A stretch of 37,828 nt of DNA from UBA8199 sp035358715 (GTDB lineage Bacteria > Verrucomicrobiota > Verrucomicrobiia > Limisphaerales > UBA8199): assembly GCA_035358715.1 (NCBI GenBank), contig DAOPPX010000047.1, positions 1 to 37,828 on the forward strand, read 5' to 3'. Positions within the stretch are counted from its first letter, which is position 1. Each line of letters starts with the position of its first letter. Made by a program: the position numbers and the translations under genes. Shown piece by piece: positions 19,386 to 28,041 of the stretch. The notes beneath the pieces are model-generated. The model saw nothing but the letters and a program-made list of their open reading frames with translations. It was not told the DNA's origin and made no database searches.

Positions 19386-19415
19386 TTGACTTTCAAGAGC
19401 CGCGGGTGTTAGCGT
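19386..19415 (+). promoter_or_regulatory. Putative promoter of the cytochrome operon
   Basis: TTGACT (19386-19391) and TAGCGT (19410-19415) are spaced 18 bp apart in the 223-bp gap before the tetraheme cytochrome gene. The -35 box is good and the -10 box weak, so this is a tentative call. Confidence 0.3.
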
Positions 19416-19499
19416 CTGTCAACGGTGGTGTGTTGAGATGGAGCGCCTTCAGGTTTGATTGTGGAGCAGCTCCCGTGCAATGTTTCCGAGAAACGCGGA

Positions 19500-20225
19500 A
19501 TGGACCTGCGTATTAGAAAAGTGGTTCGAGCAGCGGCGGCGGTCGTGTTGGGTGCGTCCGCCACCGTGGTTTGGCTTGCATGCGACGCGGGCGAGGCCGC
19601 CCCGGCGCTCGCCGCCGTGCCGGCGAATCTGCCCGTGGTCGCCCGCCCGCCCGCGCATCAGCCGCCGACGGGCCTTGCCTCGGATGCTCATCTTGACAAG
19701 ACCCCGCCTCGCCAGACGGTGGGGCTGGATTTGGTCAGGAACGGGTGGACCTACAACTGCATGGAGTGCCACAAGCTCCTTCCCGCCAGGTGGCACTACG
19801 ACCGCCCCCTCAGCGAGCACCAGGATATCCAGCTCGATCACGGCAACAATCGTTTCTGCCTCAACTGCCATCATGCGACGAACCGCAATGCCTTTGTGGA
19901 CTACGATGGCAGGGAGATTGCGGAGGCCGACGTGGTGCTGCTTTGCGCCAAGTGCCACGGCACGATCCACCGCGACTGGCAGGCCAGCGTGCACGGCAGG
20001 GTCAACGGGTTCTGGGATTCCAGGCTGGGCGTCAAGACCAGGCTGCGGTGCATTCAGTGCCATGATCCGCACAGCCCGAGATTCAGGGCGATGAAACCGC
20101 TGCCCCCGATGAAATACCCGCCGCGCGGCGCCTATCCGCCTGCCAAAGGCTCCCCGCAGCAGGACGCAAAATTGGCCCCCGCAGGACAGGAGGCCGGCGC
20201 GCGGCAAGCCGGGAACGCGTCATGA
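19500..20225 (+). CDS. Tetraheme cytochrome c, membrane-anchored or periplasmic
   Basis: Four CxxCH heme sites are present: C87-H91, C120-H124, C149-H153 and C184-H188. A hydrophobic N-terminal segment (about 8-26) is either a signal peptide or an anchor; an Ala/Pro-rich linker precedes the hemes. The last site reads CIQCHDPHSPRF. The protein is unlike canonical NrfH/NapC and probably acts as the electron shuttle, comparable in role to NrfB. ATG 19500 is chosen because the longer frame from 19455 adds residues before the hydrophobic segment. Its stop overlaps the next gene's start (ATGA), so the two are coupled. Confidence 0.85.
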   Translation: MDLRIRKVVRAAAAVVLGASATVVWLACDAGEAAPALAAVPANLPVVARPPAHQPPTGLASDAHLDKTPPRQTVGLDLVRNGWTYNCMECHKLLPARWHYDRPLSEHQDIQLDHGNNRFCLNCHHATNRNAFVDYDGREIAEADVVLLCAKCHGTIHRDWQASVHGRVNGFWDSRLGVKTRLRCIQCHDPHSPRFRAMKPLPPMKYPPRGAYPPAKGSPQQDAKLAPAGQEAGARQAGNAS

Positions 20226-21199
20226 ACTCCGACCCGCAAAACGAAGTCAGCCCGCAAACCCTCGAACGGGTTTATCAACCGGTGACGCGCCGCACCTTTC
20301 TCAAAGGCACGGCGGCCGCGGTGGCGGGTTTGGCCGGGCTGGGCGCGGCGCTGAGCCCGTTGCTCGCGCTGGAGCGCGGGGAGCTTACGCTCGAGGCTCT
20401 CCTGCAGAAGCGCTACCGCGAGCTGAAGCCGGAGGAGCTGCGGCGCATTCTCAAGGCGCTGGAGGACCAGTGCGAGCGGGAGTATGGCGTGCGTCCGGCT
20501 GTTCACGACAGGAAGGCGCGCGCGGGGGTTGAGTTCGGCTACGCGCTGAACCTGACCCGCTGCATCGGCTGCCGCAAGTGCGCCTACGGCTGCCTCAAAG
20601 AGAACAACCAGTCCCGCGATGCCGCCGACGACCTGGAGATGTCCTACATCCGCGTGTTGGAGCTGGACAAGGGCGGGATGAATCTGGAGACCTCGACGCT
20701 CTACTACGATCCGCCGACCGTGCCGCAGGAGGGCAAGTTCTACATGCCGGTGCAATGCCAGCAGTGCCGCCAACCGCCCTGCACGAAGGTTTGTCCGGTG
20801 CGGGCGACCTGGCAGGAGGAGACGGACGGGATTGTGGTGGTGGATTACAACTGGTGCATCGGGTGCCGGTATTGCATGGCGGCCTGTCCCTACGACGCGC
20901 GCCGGTTCAATTACAAGAAGCCCGCCCTGCCGCCGGCGGAGATTAACCCGAACCAGGATTACCTGAGCAACCGTCTCCGCTACAAAGGCGTGGTCGAGAA
21001 ATGCACCTTCTGCCTGCAGCGCTCGCGCGCCGGCAAGTATCCCGCGTGCCTGGAAGTCTGCCCGACCGGCGCCCGCATCTTCGGCGACCTGCGCGACCCG
21101 AAAAGCGAGATCCGCTACGTGCTCGACCACAAGCGCGTCTATATCCTCAAGGAGGAAGTCGGCACGCTGCCGCGCTTCTACTACTTCTTCGACAAATGA
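20222..21199 (+). CDS. Tat-exported ferredoxin with four [4Fe-4S] clusters, NrfC/DMSO-reductase B type
   Basis: The 325-residue iron-sulfur subunit carries a Tat motif RRTFLK (23-28). Sixteen Cys form four cluster-binding groups: 114/117/120/124, 179/182/187/191, 212/215/218/222 and 261/264/276/280. This is the NrfC/PsrB/DmsB arrangement, in which the protein passes electrons between an NrfD-type membrane quinone enzyme and a periplasmic partner. No molybdopterin catalytic subunit is encoded nearby, so the partner should be the cytochromes. It overlaps the tetraheme gene upstream and the nrfD-like gene downstream by 4 bp each. Confidence 0.92.
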   Translation: MNSDPQNEVSPQTLERVYQPVTRRTFLKGTAAAVAGLAGLGAALSPLLALERGELTLEALLQKRYRELKPEELRRILKALEDQCEREYGVRPAVHDRKARAGVEFGYALNLTRCIGCRKCAYGCLKENNQSRDAADDLEMSYIRVLELDKGGMNLETSTLYYDPPTVPQEGKFYMPVQCQQCRQPPCTKVCPVRATWQEETDGIVVVDYNWCIGCRYCMAACPYDARRFNYKKPALPPAEINPNQDYLSNRLRYKGVVEKCTFCLQRSRAGKYPACLEVCPTGARIFGDLRDPKSEIRYVLDHKRVYILKEEVGTLPRFYYFFDK

Positions 21200-22425
21200 A
21201 GGACTACCTGACATTCCTCTGGCGCGTCTGGCGGGTCTCCTTTCAGGGCAGCGCGAAGTTCTACCTGTGGATGACGCTGTTGACGGCGCTGACGCTGGTG
21301 GGCGTGCATGCGTGGGCGCGGCAATTCGTCGCGGGCCTGGAGACGACCGGCATGACCAACCAGGTGAGCTGGGGCGCCTACATCGCCAACTTCACCTTCC
21401 TGGTCGGCGTGGCGGCGGCGGCGGTGATGCTGGTCATCCCCGCTTACATCTACAAGAAGGAGTTCATGCATGAAGTGGTGATCTTCGGCGAGCTGATGGC
21501 CATCGCGGTGATCGTGATGTGCCTGTTGTTCGTCATGGTGGACCTGGGGCGCCCGGACCGGTTCCTTCACATGATCCCGCCCTTCGGCATCTTCAACTGG
21601 CCGGGCTCGATCCTCTCGTGGGATGTGATCGTGCTGAACGGCTACCTGCTGTTGAACCTGCACATTGCGGGCTACCTGCTCTACTGCCGCTACCGGCAGC
21701 AGAAACCGGCCAAGCCGTTCTACATCCCCTTTGTGTTCATCTCCATCGCGTGGGCGGTGAGCATCCACACCGTCACGGCGTTCCTTTACGTCGGCCTGGC
21801 GGGGCGGAGCTACTGGCATCATCCGCTGGTGCCGTCGCGGTTTCTGGCGTCGGCCTTCGTGGCGGGGCCGGGCCTGATGATCCTCACCTTCCAGATCATC
21901 CGCCGCGTGACGCGCTACTACATCGGCGACCAGCCCATCTTCACGCTGCGCATGATCATGACCGTGGCGATGATCATCAACATGTTCCTGCTTGGCAGCG
22001 AGCTGTTCACCGAGTTCTATTCCCCCACGATGCATGCCGCCGCCGCGCACTATCTATACTTCGGCCTGCACGGCCACCACGGCCTGGTGCCGTGGATTTG
22101 GACGGCCATCGCGCTTGATTTCCTCGGCCTGCTGCTGCTCATCACGCCGCTGAGCCGCAAGATCGGGTGGCTGAACCTCGCCTGCGTGGTCTGCTTCCTC
22201 GGCGTCTGGATCGAGAAAGGCATGGGCCTGATCATCCCCGGCTTTGTGCCGTCGCCCCTCGGCCAGGTGGTCGAATACCTGCCCACGCTCAACGAGACGC
22301 TGGTGTGCCTGGGCGTCTGGGCCTTCGGCGCGCTGCTCTTTTCCTGGATGGTGCGCGTGGCCATTCCGATCATGAACGGCAGCCTGCGCGCCCATCCTCA
22401 ACTCAACCCGCTGACCAAGTCCTAA
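21196..22425 (+). CDS. NrfD/PsrC-family quinol-interacting membrane subunit
   Basis: The 409-residue protein is largely hydrophobic, with about nine or ten membrane helices. The NrfD family binds menaquinol in the membrane and exchanges electrons with a NrfC-type ferredoxin. Family-like phrases include DLGRPDRFLHMIPPFGIFNWPGSILSWD in the middle and a conserved GELFTEFYSPT-like loop (GSELFTEFYS) after it. The start at 21196 overlaps the ferredoxin stop; the longer upstream frame lies over the ferredoxin gene and is a shadow. It forms the quinol module of this operon and is followed 11 bp later by the octaheme gene. Confidence 0.9.
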   Translation: MKDYLTFLWRVWRVSFQGSAKFYLWMTLLTALTLVGVHAWARQFVAGLETTGMTNQVSWGAYIANFTFLVGVAAAAVMLVIPAYIYKKEFMHEVVIFGELMAIAVIVMCLLFVMVDLGRPDRFLHMIPPFGIFNWPGSILSWDVIVLNGYLLLNLHIAGYLLYCRYRQQKPAKPFYIPFVFISIAWAVSIHTVTAFLYVGLAGRSYWHHPLVPSRFLASAFVAGPGLMILTFQIIRRVTRYYIGDQPIFTLRMIMTVAMIINMFLLGSELFTEFYSPTMHAAAAHYLYFGLHGHHGLVPWIWTAIALDFLGLLLLITPLSRKIGWLNLACVVCFLGVWIEKGMGLIIPGFVPSPLGQVVEYLPTLNETLVCLGVWAFGALLFSWMVRVAIPIMNGSLRAHPQLNPLTKS

Positions 22426-22436
22426 TCGAACCTCCT

Positions 22437-23891
22437 ATGCGAACCATCAGAATCATCACCAACCTGCTCGGGTGCGGCGCGCTGGCGCTGCTGGCCGCCT
22501 CGCTACCGGCTCACGCCGGATTCACCCTCACGGAAATGTCGCCGCAGAGCAAAGCCTGCGCGGAGTGCCATCGCAAAGAGAGCGGCGCCATCTATGCCCA
22601 ATGGGGCGCGAGCAAGCACTACCGCGGCAACATCGGCTGTTTCGAGTGCCACATGGCCGTCACCAATGAGCCCGACGCGTTCGAGCATTACGGCGAGCTG
22701 ATCTCGACGCTGGTCACGCCGAAGGACTGCGGCCGCTGCCACGAGCGGGAGGTGGGCGAGTTCACCGGCTCGCATCACGCCAAAGCCGCGCGGATTCTGG
22801 GCTCGCTGGACAACGTGCTGGCGGAAGTCGTCGAAGGCAACCGCGGCTTCAAGACGCCCGCCTTTCCCGGCGGGATTTCGGCCGCCGCCGTCAACGGCTG
22901 CTGGCAATGCCACGGCGTCGAGGTGAAGATCAACCCCAACGGCAAACCCGACCCCGCCGTGTGGCCCAACACCGGCATTGGCCGCATCAACCCTGACGGC
23001 AGCGAAGGTTCGTGCGCCGCCTGCCATTCGCGCCACGAGTTTTCCGCCGCCCAGGCGCGCACGCCCGATACCTGCGGCAAGTGCCACATGGGGCCGGACC
23101 ACCCGCAGATCGAAATCTACAACGAGTCCAAGCACGGCATCGCTTACCAAGCCAACGTGGACCGGATGAACCTCGGCAACTCCAAGTGGATCGTGGGCGA
23201 GGACTACTCGGCCGCCCCCACGTGCGCCACCTGCCACATGAGCGCCACCCACACCCAGCCCGTCACGCACAGCCTCGGCCTGCGCATCTCCTGGAACAAC
23301 CGCCCGGAGATTTCCATTCGGCCGGAGGTCTCCGACGCCAAGCTCGGGCTGGCGAGCAAGGATATTACCTGGCAGACGCGCCGCACCAACATGGTGGACG
23401 TCTGCCTCAACTGCCACAACCAGCACTTCGTGAACTCGTTCTACCAGCAATACGACGCGCTCATCGAGCTCTACCATGACAAGTTCGCCAAGCCGGGCCT
23501 GGCGCTTTACCAGGCGGCCCAGCCGCTGCTCAAGCCCGCGCAGTTCAGCAACCCGGTGGACTTCACCTGGTATGAAATCTGGCATCATGAGGGCCGCCGC
23601 GCCCGCCACGGCGTCTCGATGATGGGGCCCGACTACACCCATTGGCACGGCACCTACGAAGTCGCCAAGCACTTCTACGCGAAATACGTCCCCGAACTCG
23701 AGGAGCTGGCCGAGAAGAATGTGGAGTCCCGGGACCCGGCCAAAAAGGAAGCCGCCGCCAAGGTCCGCAAGCTGCTGGAGGAAACTCTCAGCAACCCCAA
23801 TCACCAGTGGTACTTGAACCGCATGGACCCGGCCGAGAAGGCCCGCCGCGACAAGGAGCGCCAGGAGTTCCAGAAGCGCTACGCGAATTGA
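22437..23891 (+). CDS. Octaheme cytochrome c of the hydroxylamine oxidoreductase (HAO) type
   Basis: A signal peptide (about 1-27, cleavage near AHA-GF) precedes eight CxxCH sites with His at 45, 72, 102, 159, 197, 217, 267 and 327. The spacing and phrases such as YAQWGASKHYRGNIGCFECH and PDYTHWHGTYEVAKHFY fit the HAO family (Pfam multi-haem cytochrome). HAO enzymes oxidise hydroxylamine; relatives lacking the Tyr-heme crosslink (epsilon-HAO) are thought to run reductively. Candidate Tyr residues lie at 400 and 407, but whether one matches the crosslinking residue needs alignment. The NrfC/NrfD module upstream favours reduction of nitrite or hydroxylamine. Octaheme tetrathionate reductase is a less likely alternative. 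Confidence 0.87.
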   Translation: MRTIRIITNLLGCGALALLAASLPAHAGFTLTEMSPQSKACAECHRKESGAIYAQWGASKHYRGNIGCFECHMAVTNEPDAFEHYGELISTLVTPKDCGRCHEREVGEFTGSHHAKAARILGSLDNVLAEVVEGNRGFKTPAFPGGISAAAVNGCWQCHGVEVKINPNGKPDPAVWPNTGIGRINPDGSEGSCAACHSRHEFSAAQARTPDTCGKCHMGPDHPQIEIYNESKHGIAYQANVDRMNLGNSKWIVGEDYSAAPTCATCHMSATHTQPVTHSLGLRISWNNRPEISIRPEVSDAKLGLASKDITWQTRRTNMVDVCLNCHNQHFVNSFYQQYDALIELYHDKFAKPGLALYQAAQPLLKPAQFSNPVDFTWYEIWHHEGRRARHGVSMMGPDYTHWHGTYEVAKHFYAKYVPELEELAEKNVESRDPAKKEAAAKVRKLLEETLSNPNHQWYLNRMDPAEKARRDKERQEFQKRYAN

Positions 23892-23975
23892 CCGCCGCCG
23901 GGCCCCCGGGGCAGTCTCTTTGGCATTGCGGTTCAGGGCCGGAATTCTGAATGGGGCGTAGGCAGGTTGCCGGGC

Positions 23976-24003
23976 TTGAGGTCTCACGATGTTGAGCTAG
24001 AAT
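23976..24003 (+). promoter_or_regulatory. Putative promoter giving a near-leaderless mRNA
   Basis: TTGAGG (23976-23981) and TAGAAT (23998-24003, five of six consensus bases) are spaced 16 bp apart. Transcription would start about 7 bp after the -10 box, at or next to the ATG at 24011. Confidence 0.45.
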
Positions 24004-24010
24004 CCAACCC

Positions 24011-24526
24011 ATGCCAGCCGCTCCTGACCCTGCCGATGACCTCCGCCGGCTTTCGCCTGCTGAGCTCGCCAAACTCGGCGAGGACAGCCTCCGCAAGCAT
24101 ATCGCCGCGCAAGCCGTTGTGGCGCATCAGAAATATGCGCCGCTCACCTTCGCCAGGCTCGACGCCTTCCTCGCTGACCCCGAGTGTGTTCGCTACCCGA
24201 CGCGGCTGGTGTTCGAGGTGGGGGAGATGGCGGCGCACCAGTTTGCTCAACCCGGCCCTGACCCTCTCAAGTCAGAACCAGACGCCCGGGTGCTCTACCT
24301 GCGCCCGGCATTGCGCGACCGCCCGGACCTGGCGCTGCTGGCCGTTGCCTACATGATCCCGGCGATCAACTACGGCGACCTCGTCACCGACGACCACTGT
24401 GTCGGCTACGGCGCGACGCTGCTCGGGATGACGGATGACGGCTTCTACCAAGCGGTCTGCCGCATGGCCGATTGTGTCGGCGCGCAGGAAGAACCGCTTC
24501 GCAGCGATCCTACTGGGTTGGCTTGA
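24011..24526 (+). CDS. Conserved-looking hypothetical protein
   Basis: I do not recognise this 171-residue protein. It is soluble and mixed alpha/beta in appearance, with no signal peptide or membrane helix. A central block (RVLYLRPALRDRPDLALLAVAYMIPAINYGDLVTDDHC) suggests a folded domain, and Cys residues are scattered without a clear metal motif. The ATG follows a good promoter-like sequence directly. Its 3' end overlaps the convergent HEAT-repeat gene by 17 bp. Nothing in the context ties it to the upstream cytochrome operon, from which it is separated by about 120 bp. Confidence 0.65.
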   Translation: MPAAPDPADDLRRLSPAELAKLGEDSLRKHIAAQAVVAHQKYAPLTFARLDAFLADPECVRYPTRLVFEVGEMAAHQFAQPGPDPLKSEPDARVLYLRPALRDRPDLALLAVAYMIPAINYGDLVTDDHCVGYGATLLGMTDDGFYQAVCRMADCVGAQEEPLRSDPTGLA

Positions 24527-26498
24527 GCAGCTTGCGGGCTTCCTGCCTGGTCGCGTCGGCAGTTGCCTTCTCCGCCGCCGCCTGCAGCGCTGCCTGGCGC
24601 TGATCCGCGGGAATCGCCGGCGTGGGCGCTCCCGCCAGCTTGACGATGGCCGAGCAGGCGTCCTCAGCGACAGCCGAGTCCCCGGCAAGGGTCACGAGCA
24701 TATCAAGCGCGCCGCCAGTTGGAACGGCGCCGAGGGCCGCAATGGCCAGGCGCTTCTCGTCGGGGCGCTTGATGAGCGGTAGCACCTCTTTGACTTTGCT
24801 CACCTTGTCATCGTCCTTGATCTGCTTGTTGGCCTGGATGTGTTGCAGGTAGCCGCGCAGCGCCAGAACCTGGTGGGAGGTCTTGGCGTCCGACCGGGCC
24901 AGCGCGAGCAGGGGTTCCGCGACGGCGCTGTCCTCGGGCCAGTTGTTGGGCCAGGTGGAGAGAGTGCGAACGGCTTCGTCCTGCACAGCCGGGTCCTTGT
25001 CCTGAACGGCGGCCCTGACGGCCGCGAGGGCATCCGGCCCGCCGGCGGAGGCCAGCACATGCAGCGCGGTTGTGCGCAGGGCGGGGTCGTCGTCGCGCGC
25101 GAGGGCCTGGAGGTGCGGCACGGTGCGCGCCCCCGCGCGGCCGCTGATGGCCAGGAGCGCCATTTCCAGGCCGGCGCGTTCCTTCGGGTCTTGAGTTGCC
25201 TGCAGGAGCCGGGTCAAATCGGCCGCCTGGGCGTCGGCGCCGAGGATGCCTATCGCCTGCACGGCGGCGCTCCGTGTGCCCGCGTCCGTGTCTGCGGCGC
25301 TGCGCACGATTTCGGGAAGGGCGCGGTCAATGTGCCGCTGTCCGGCCAGGGTAATGAGGACCTGTCGGTCCCTGCCGGTGGCGTTGGAGAGACGGGCCAG
25401 GATGTCTGTGTCCACCTTGTTGCCCGGCAAGCGGGCAAGGGCCGCCAAGGCGGCTTGCGCCAGTTCGGCATTGGGATCAACGGCGACCTTCAGCAGCGCG
25501 GGCATGCTGGAAACGTTGCCCAGGCGATCGAGTATGCCGACGGCGGTGAGGCGCAGCTCCTGGGAGCCGCGGCTGGCGGCTTGCAGGACGGCGGGCATGA
25601 CGGCTGCATCACTGCGGTCAGCCAGGGCCAGCAACAGGACGGGCTGGCGTTCCGGGCCGCAGCGATGTAACTCGGCGGCCAGCGCCTCGGTCACTTCAAT
25701 GCCGGGCAGTTCGCGGGCGGTGCGCAGGCCGATGCCGAACAGGGCTTTGTCCGGCGAGCGCAGTTGTTCGAGCAGCAGGGGCAGGCCGACCGATTGCCGC
25801 GCGAGGATCGCTCCGCGGATGGCTTCGAGCTGTCTCTGCCTGGGCACGCTGGCGGAGCGCACCGCGTCGTAGAGCTTCACGGCTTCCGCGGCTTTTCCCC
25901 CGGCAAAGAGCGTCTCCGCGCAGAGGATGCAACCCCGCGCAACTGCCGGGCGAACCGGGGCCGGGGCCGCGGCCAGCGATTGCTTCAACGCTTTGGCGAC
26001 TTTCATTCCACCGATGCGGCCCATTGCCTCCGCCGCGGCGGAAGCAACGTCCGGGTCTGTGTCCTTGAGTTTCTTCACCAGGCCGCTGACTGCCTTCGGG
26101 TCGCGGCGCACGCCGATGGAATTGATCACCCCGATGAGCAACTGGCCTTGCAGCTTGCCCATGGCGCGGCGCAGGGCGGCATTCGGGGCGGAGCCGGGGA
26201 TAACCTCCAGGGGAATTCGCGCCCACGAGGCCAGGTGCGGGTCCGACAACAACGGCGCCAGGGCAGAGACGCAGTCCTTGGTTCCGTAAATGGCCAAATG
26301 CTTGCAGGCAAGGGCTTTCTCGGCCGGCGGCGCGTCTGAGCGGAGGAGGTTGATCAACGCGCGTTCATTCGTGACGGGCAAGGCCGGAGCCTCAGCGGCG
26401 GCGCGGACCGGGCTGGCGGCCAGGGCGAGATACAGCGCGGCGGCAAGCGGAGCAAGAAACGCAGCTCGGGGCATGGATAGGTGACTCTGGAGTGTCAT
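24510..26498 (-). CDS. Secreted HEAT-repeat protein
   Basis: A signal peptide (about residues 1-35, hydrophobic LAPLAAALYLALAASPVRAAA) is followed by at least a dozen HEAT/PBS-lyase-type repeats of about 31-37 residues, for example KDTDPDVASAAAEAMGRIGG, RSAAVQAIGILG and DPALRTTALHVLASAGG. Such solenoids bind protein partners and have no catalytic centre. Start ATG 26498 gives 662 residues; the longer frame overlaps the upstream oxidoreductase. It follows that Gfo/Idh/MocA gene by 50 bp on the same strand, a pairing often met in verrucomicrobial and planctomycete secreted systems (recalled). The role may be scaffolding. Confidence 0.85.
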   Translation of the reverse strand: MTLQSHLSMPRAAFLAPLAAALYLALAASPVRAAAEAPALPVTNERALINLLRSDAPPAEKALACKHLAIYGTKDCVSALAPLLSDPHLASWARIPLEVIPGSAPNAALRRAMGKLQGQLLIGVINSIGVRRDPKAVSGLVKKLKDTDPDVASAAAEAMGRIGGMKVAKALKQSLAAAPAPVRPAVARGCILCAETLFAGGKAAEAVKLYDAVRSASVPRQRQLEAIRGAILARQSVGLPLLLEQLRSPDKALFGIGLRTARELPGIEVTEALAAELHRCGPERQPVLLLALADRSDAAVMPAVLQAASRGSQELRLTAVGILDRLGNVSSMPALLKVAVDPNAELAQAALAALARLPGNKVDTDILARLSNATGRDRQVLITLAGQRHIDRALPEIVRSAADTDAGTRSAAVQAIGILGADAQAADLTRLLQATQDPKERAGLEMALLAISGRAGARTVPHLQALARDDDPALRTTALHVLASAGGPDALAAVRAAVQDKDPAVQDEAVRTLSTWPNNWPEDSAVAEPLLALARSDAKTSHQVLALRGYLQHIQANKQIKDDDKVSKVKEVLPLIKRPDEKRLAIAALGAVPTGGALDMLVTLAGDSAVAEDACSAIVKLAGAPTPAIPADQRQAALQAAAEKATADATRQEARKLLKPTQ

Positions 26499-26548
26499 AG
26501 TTCTGAACTTTGTTAGGCTTTGATCGGCTTTCAGGTTTTCGGGTTTGC

Positions 26549-27889
26549 TCAGAGCCGCCACGGTTCGCGCAGGGCTTCGGAGCGGAGCCGGTTGGCCTGC
26601 TCGTCGCCGATGAACTCGTTCTTGACGGGGTCGTATTTGACCTTGCGGCCCAGGAACAGGGCGATGTTGGCCGCGTGGCAGGCGATGTGCGCCTGGCAAG
26701 CCGCGTCGGCGTTAGCGCGGGTCTGGCCGCGCGACCTGACGGCGTCCAGGAAGTCACGGACGTGGAGATTGGCCGGGTAGCCGGAGATTTTGGCACCCTT
26801 GCCGATGAGCAACGATTCGGCGCTGGCGACCATTTCACCGTCATCGCCCGTCTCGACCCAGCCGGTGTCGCCCTCGAAGCGGACCGGGCAGGAGCCGAGC
26901 TTGAGCCAGCCGTCGTTGCGCATGATCAGCTTCACGCCATTGGCGTAGCGGGCATGCAACTGGTCGCCCTGCGGCTCATACTCGACCGGGGCGGTGCGGT
27001 CGGCGTCGTTGGCCCATTGGCAGAGGTCCACGCAGTGGGAGCCCCATTCCAGGCAGCCGCCGCCGGTCAGGCCGCCGCCTTTCTCGAAGTTGAAGCCGTC
27101 GAGCAGTCTCTTGTTGTAGGGCCGCCACGGAGCGGGGCCGAGATACAGGTCCCAGTCCACCTGTTCCTTGTCCGGCTCAGGTTCGGGTTCCAGCCAGCCG
27201 CTGGTGGAGGCTTTCAGCCCGCCCGGATGCGCGTGAAGGGTCTGGAGCCGGCCGAGCTTGCCGCGCCGCGCCAGGTCAACCGCAAAGATGAAGTTGGGCA
27301 GGCTGCGCCGCTGGGTGCCAGCCTGGAACACGCGGCCCGTGCGGCGAAACGTCTCGGCCAGCGCGAGGCTTTGGGCAATGTCCTTGGTGCAGGGCTTCTC
27401 GCAATAGACGTCCTTGCCGGCATTGGCGGTCAGCATCGAGGCGGCCCCGTGCCAGTTCGGCCCGGTGGCGATCAGCACGGCGTCAATGTCGCCGCGGGTA
27501 AGGAACTCGCGCAGATCGCGGTACATGGCGCAGTCCCGGTTGCCGTACTTGTCGTCGGCCTTCTTCTTGATGGCCTCGCGGCGCGCGGCCTTGACATCGC
27601 AAATGGCCACGAACCGCACGTCGGGCTCCTCCATGAAACAGCCCAGCACATAATTGCCCCGTCCGCCGATCCCGATGGCCCCCAGCACGATGCGTTCGCT
27701 GGGGGCAACCCCGCCGTCCCGGCCCAGAACCGCGCCGCGCACCACCTGCGGCGCGGCCAGCAAGGCGCCCGCCTGCAGGGCAGCCTTAAGAAATCGGCGG
27801 CGGTTGCGGTCCAACCCCAACGCGCGAAGGGCGCGAGGCTGGTTCGGCTGGCGTTTAGTCTCTGCTGAGGCAACGGATTTCATGGTCAT
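26549..27889 (-). CDS. Gfo/Idh/MocA-family oxidoreductase with Tat signal
   Basis: A second exported member of this dehydrogenase family, 446 residues. A twin-arginine motif RRRFLK is at 30-35, set behind an unusually long charged N-terminal region. The dinucleotide loop is AIGIGGRG (71-78), EKP is at 164-166 (VYCEKPCTKD), and GGCLEWGSHCVDLCQWA lies in the substrate domain. It differs clearly from the copy at 16711-17997, so the two are not a recent duplication. Start ATG 27889, or ATG 27883 two codons later. It is followed by the HEAT-repeat gene. The substrate is unknown. Confidence 0.9.
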   Translation of the reverse strand: MTMKSVASAETKRQPNQPRALRALGLDRNRRRFLKAALQAGALLAAPQVVRGAVLGRDGGVAPSERIVLGAIGIGGRGNYVLGCFMEEPDVRFVAICDVKAARREAIKKKADDKYGNRDCAMYRDLREFLTRGDIDAVLIATGPNWHGAASMLTANAGKDVYCEKPCTKDIAQSLALAETFRRTGRVFQAGTQRRSLPNFIFAVDLARRGKLGRLQTLHAHPGGLKASTSGWLEPEPEPDKEQVDWDLYLGPAPWRPYNKRLLDGFNFEKGGGLTGGGCLEWGSHCVDLCQWANDADRTAPVEYEPQGDQLHARYANGVKLIMRNDGWLKLGSCPVRFEGDTGWVETGDDGEMVASAESLLIGKGAKISGYPANLHVRDFLDAVRSRGQTRANADAACQAHIACHAANIALFLGRKVKYDPVKNEFIGDEQANRLRSEALREPWRL

Positions 27890-28041
27890 GCTCTGTTAAT
27901 TTCTGGCACTAACAATTCAATGACAGCAGTGTGGTCCAAAACATAGCGGTCTGTCCATGCTACTTTTAATCCGGGCCTCCGGCCGGCGGGCTGGGGAATA
28001 GGATTGATTGGCAGCCGTGTGGCGCTAGCCTTGGTTTGGTT

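Noticed and set aside
22503..23987. A 494-codon minus-strand frame
   Set aside because: Antisense to the octaheme cytochrome gene, whose eight CxxCH motifs prove the plus-strand frame.
16711..27889. The two Gfo/Idh/MocA genes as a recent duplication or composite mobile element
   Set aside because: The proteins differ in length, motifs and partners, and no transposase or flanking direct repeats are visible.
27900..27925. TGGCAC-containing candidate sigma-54 promoter
   Set aside because: The -12 element (TTGCW at the right spacing) is absent.
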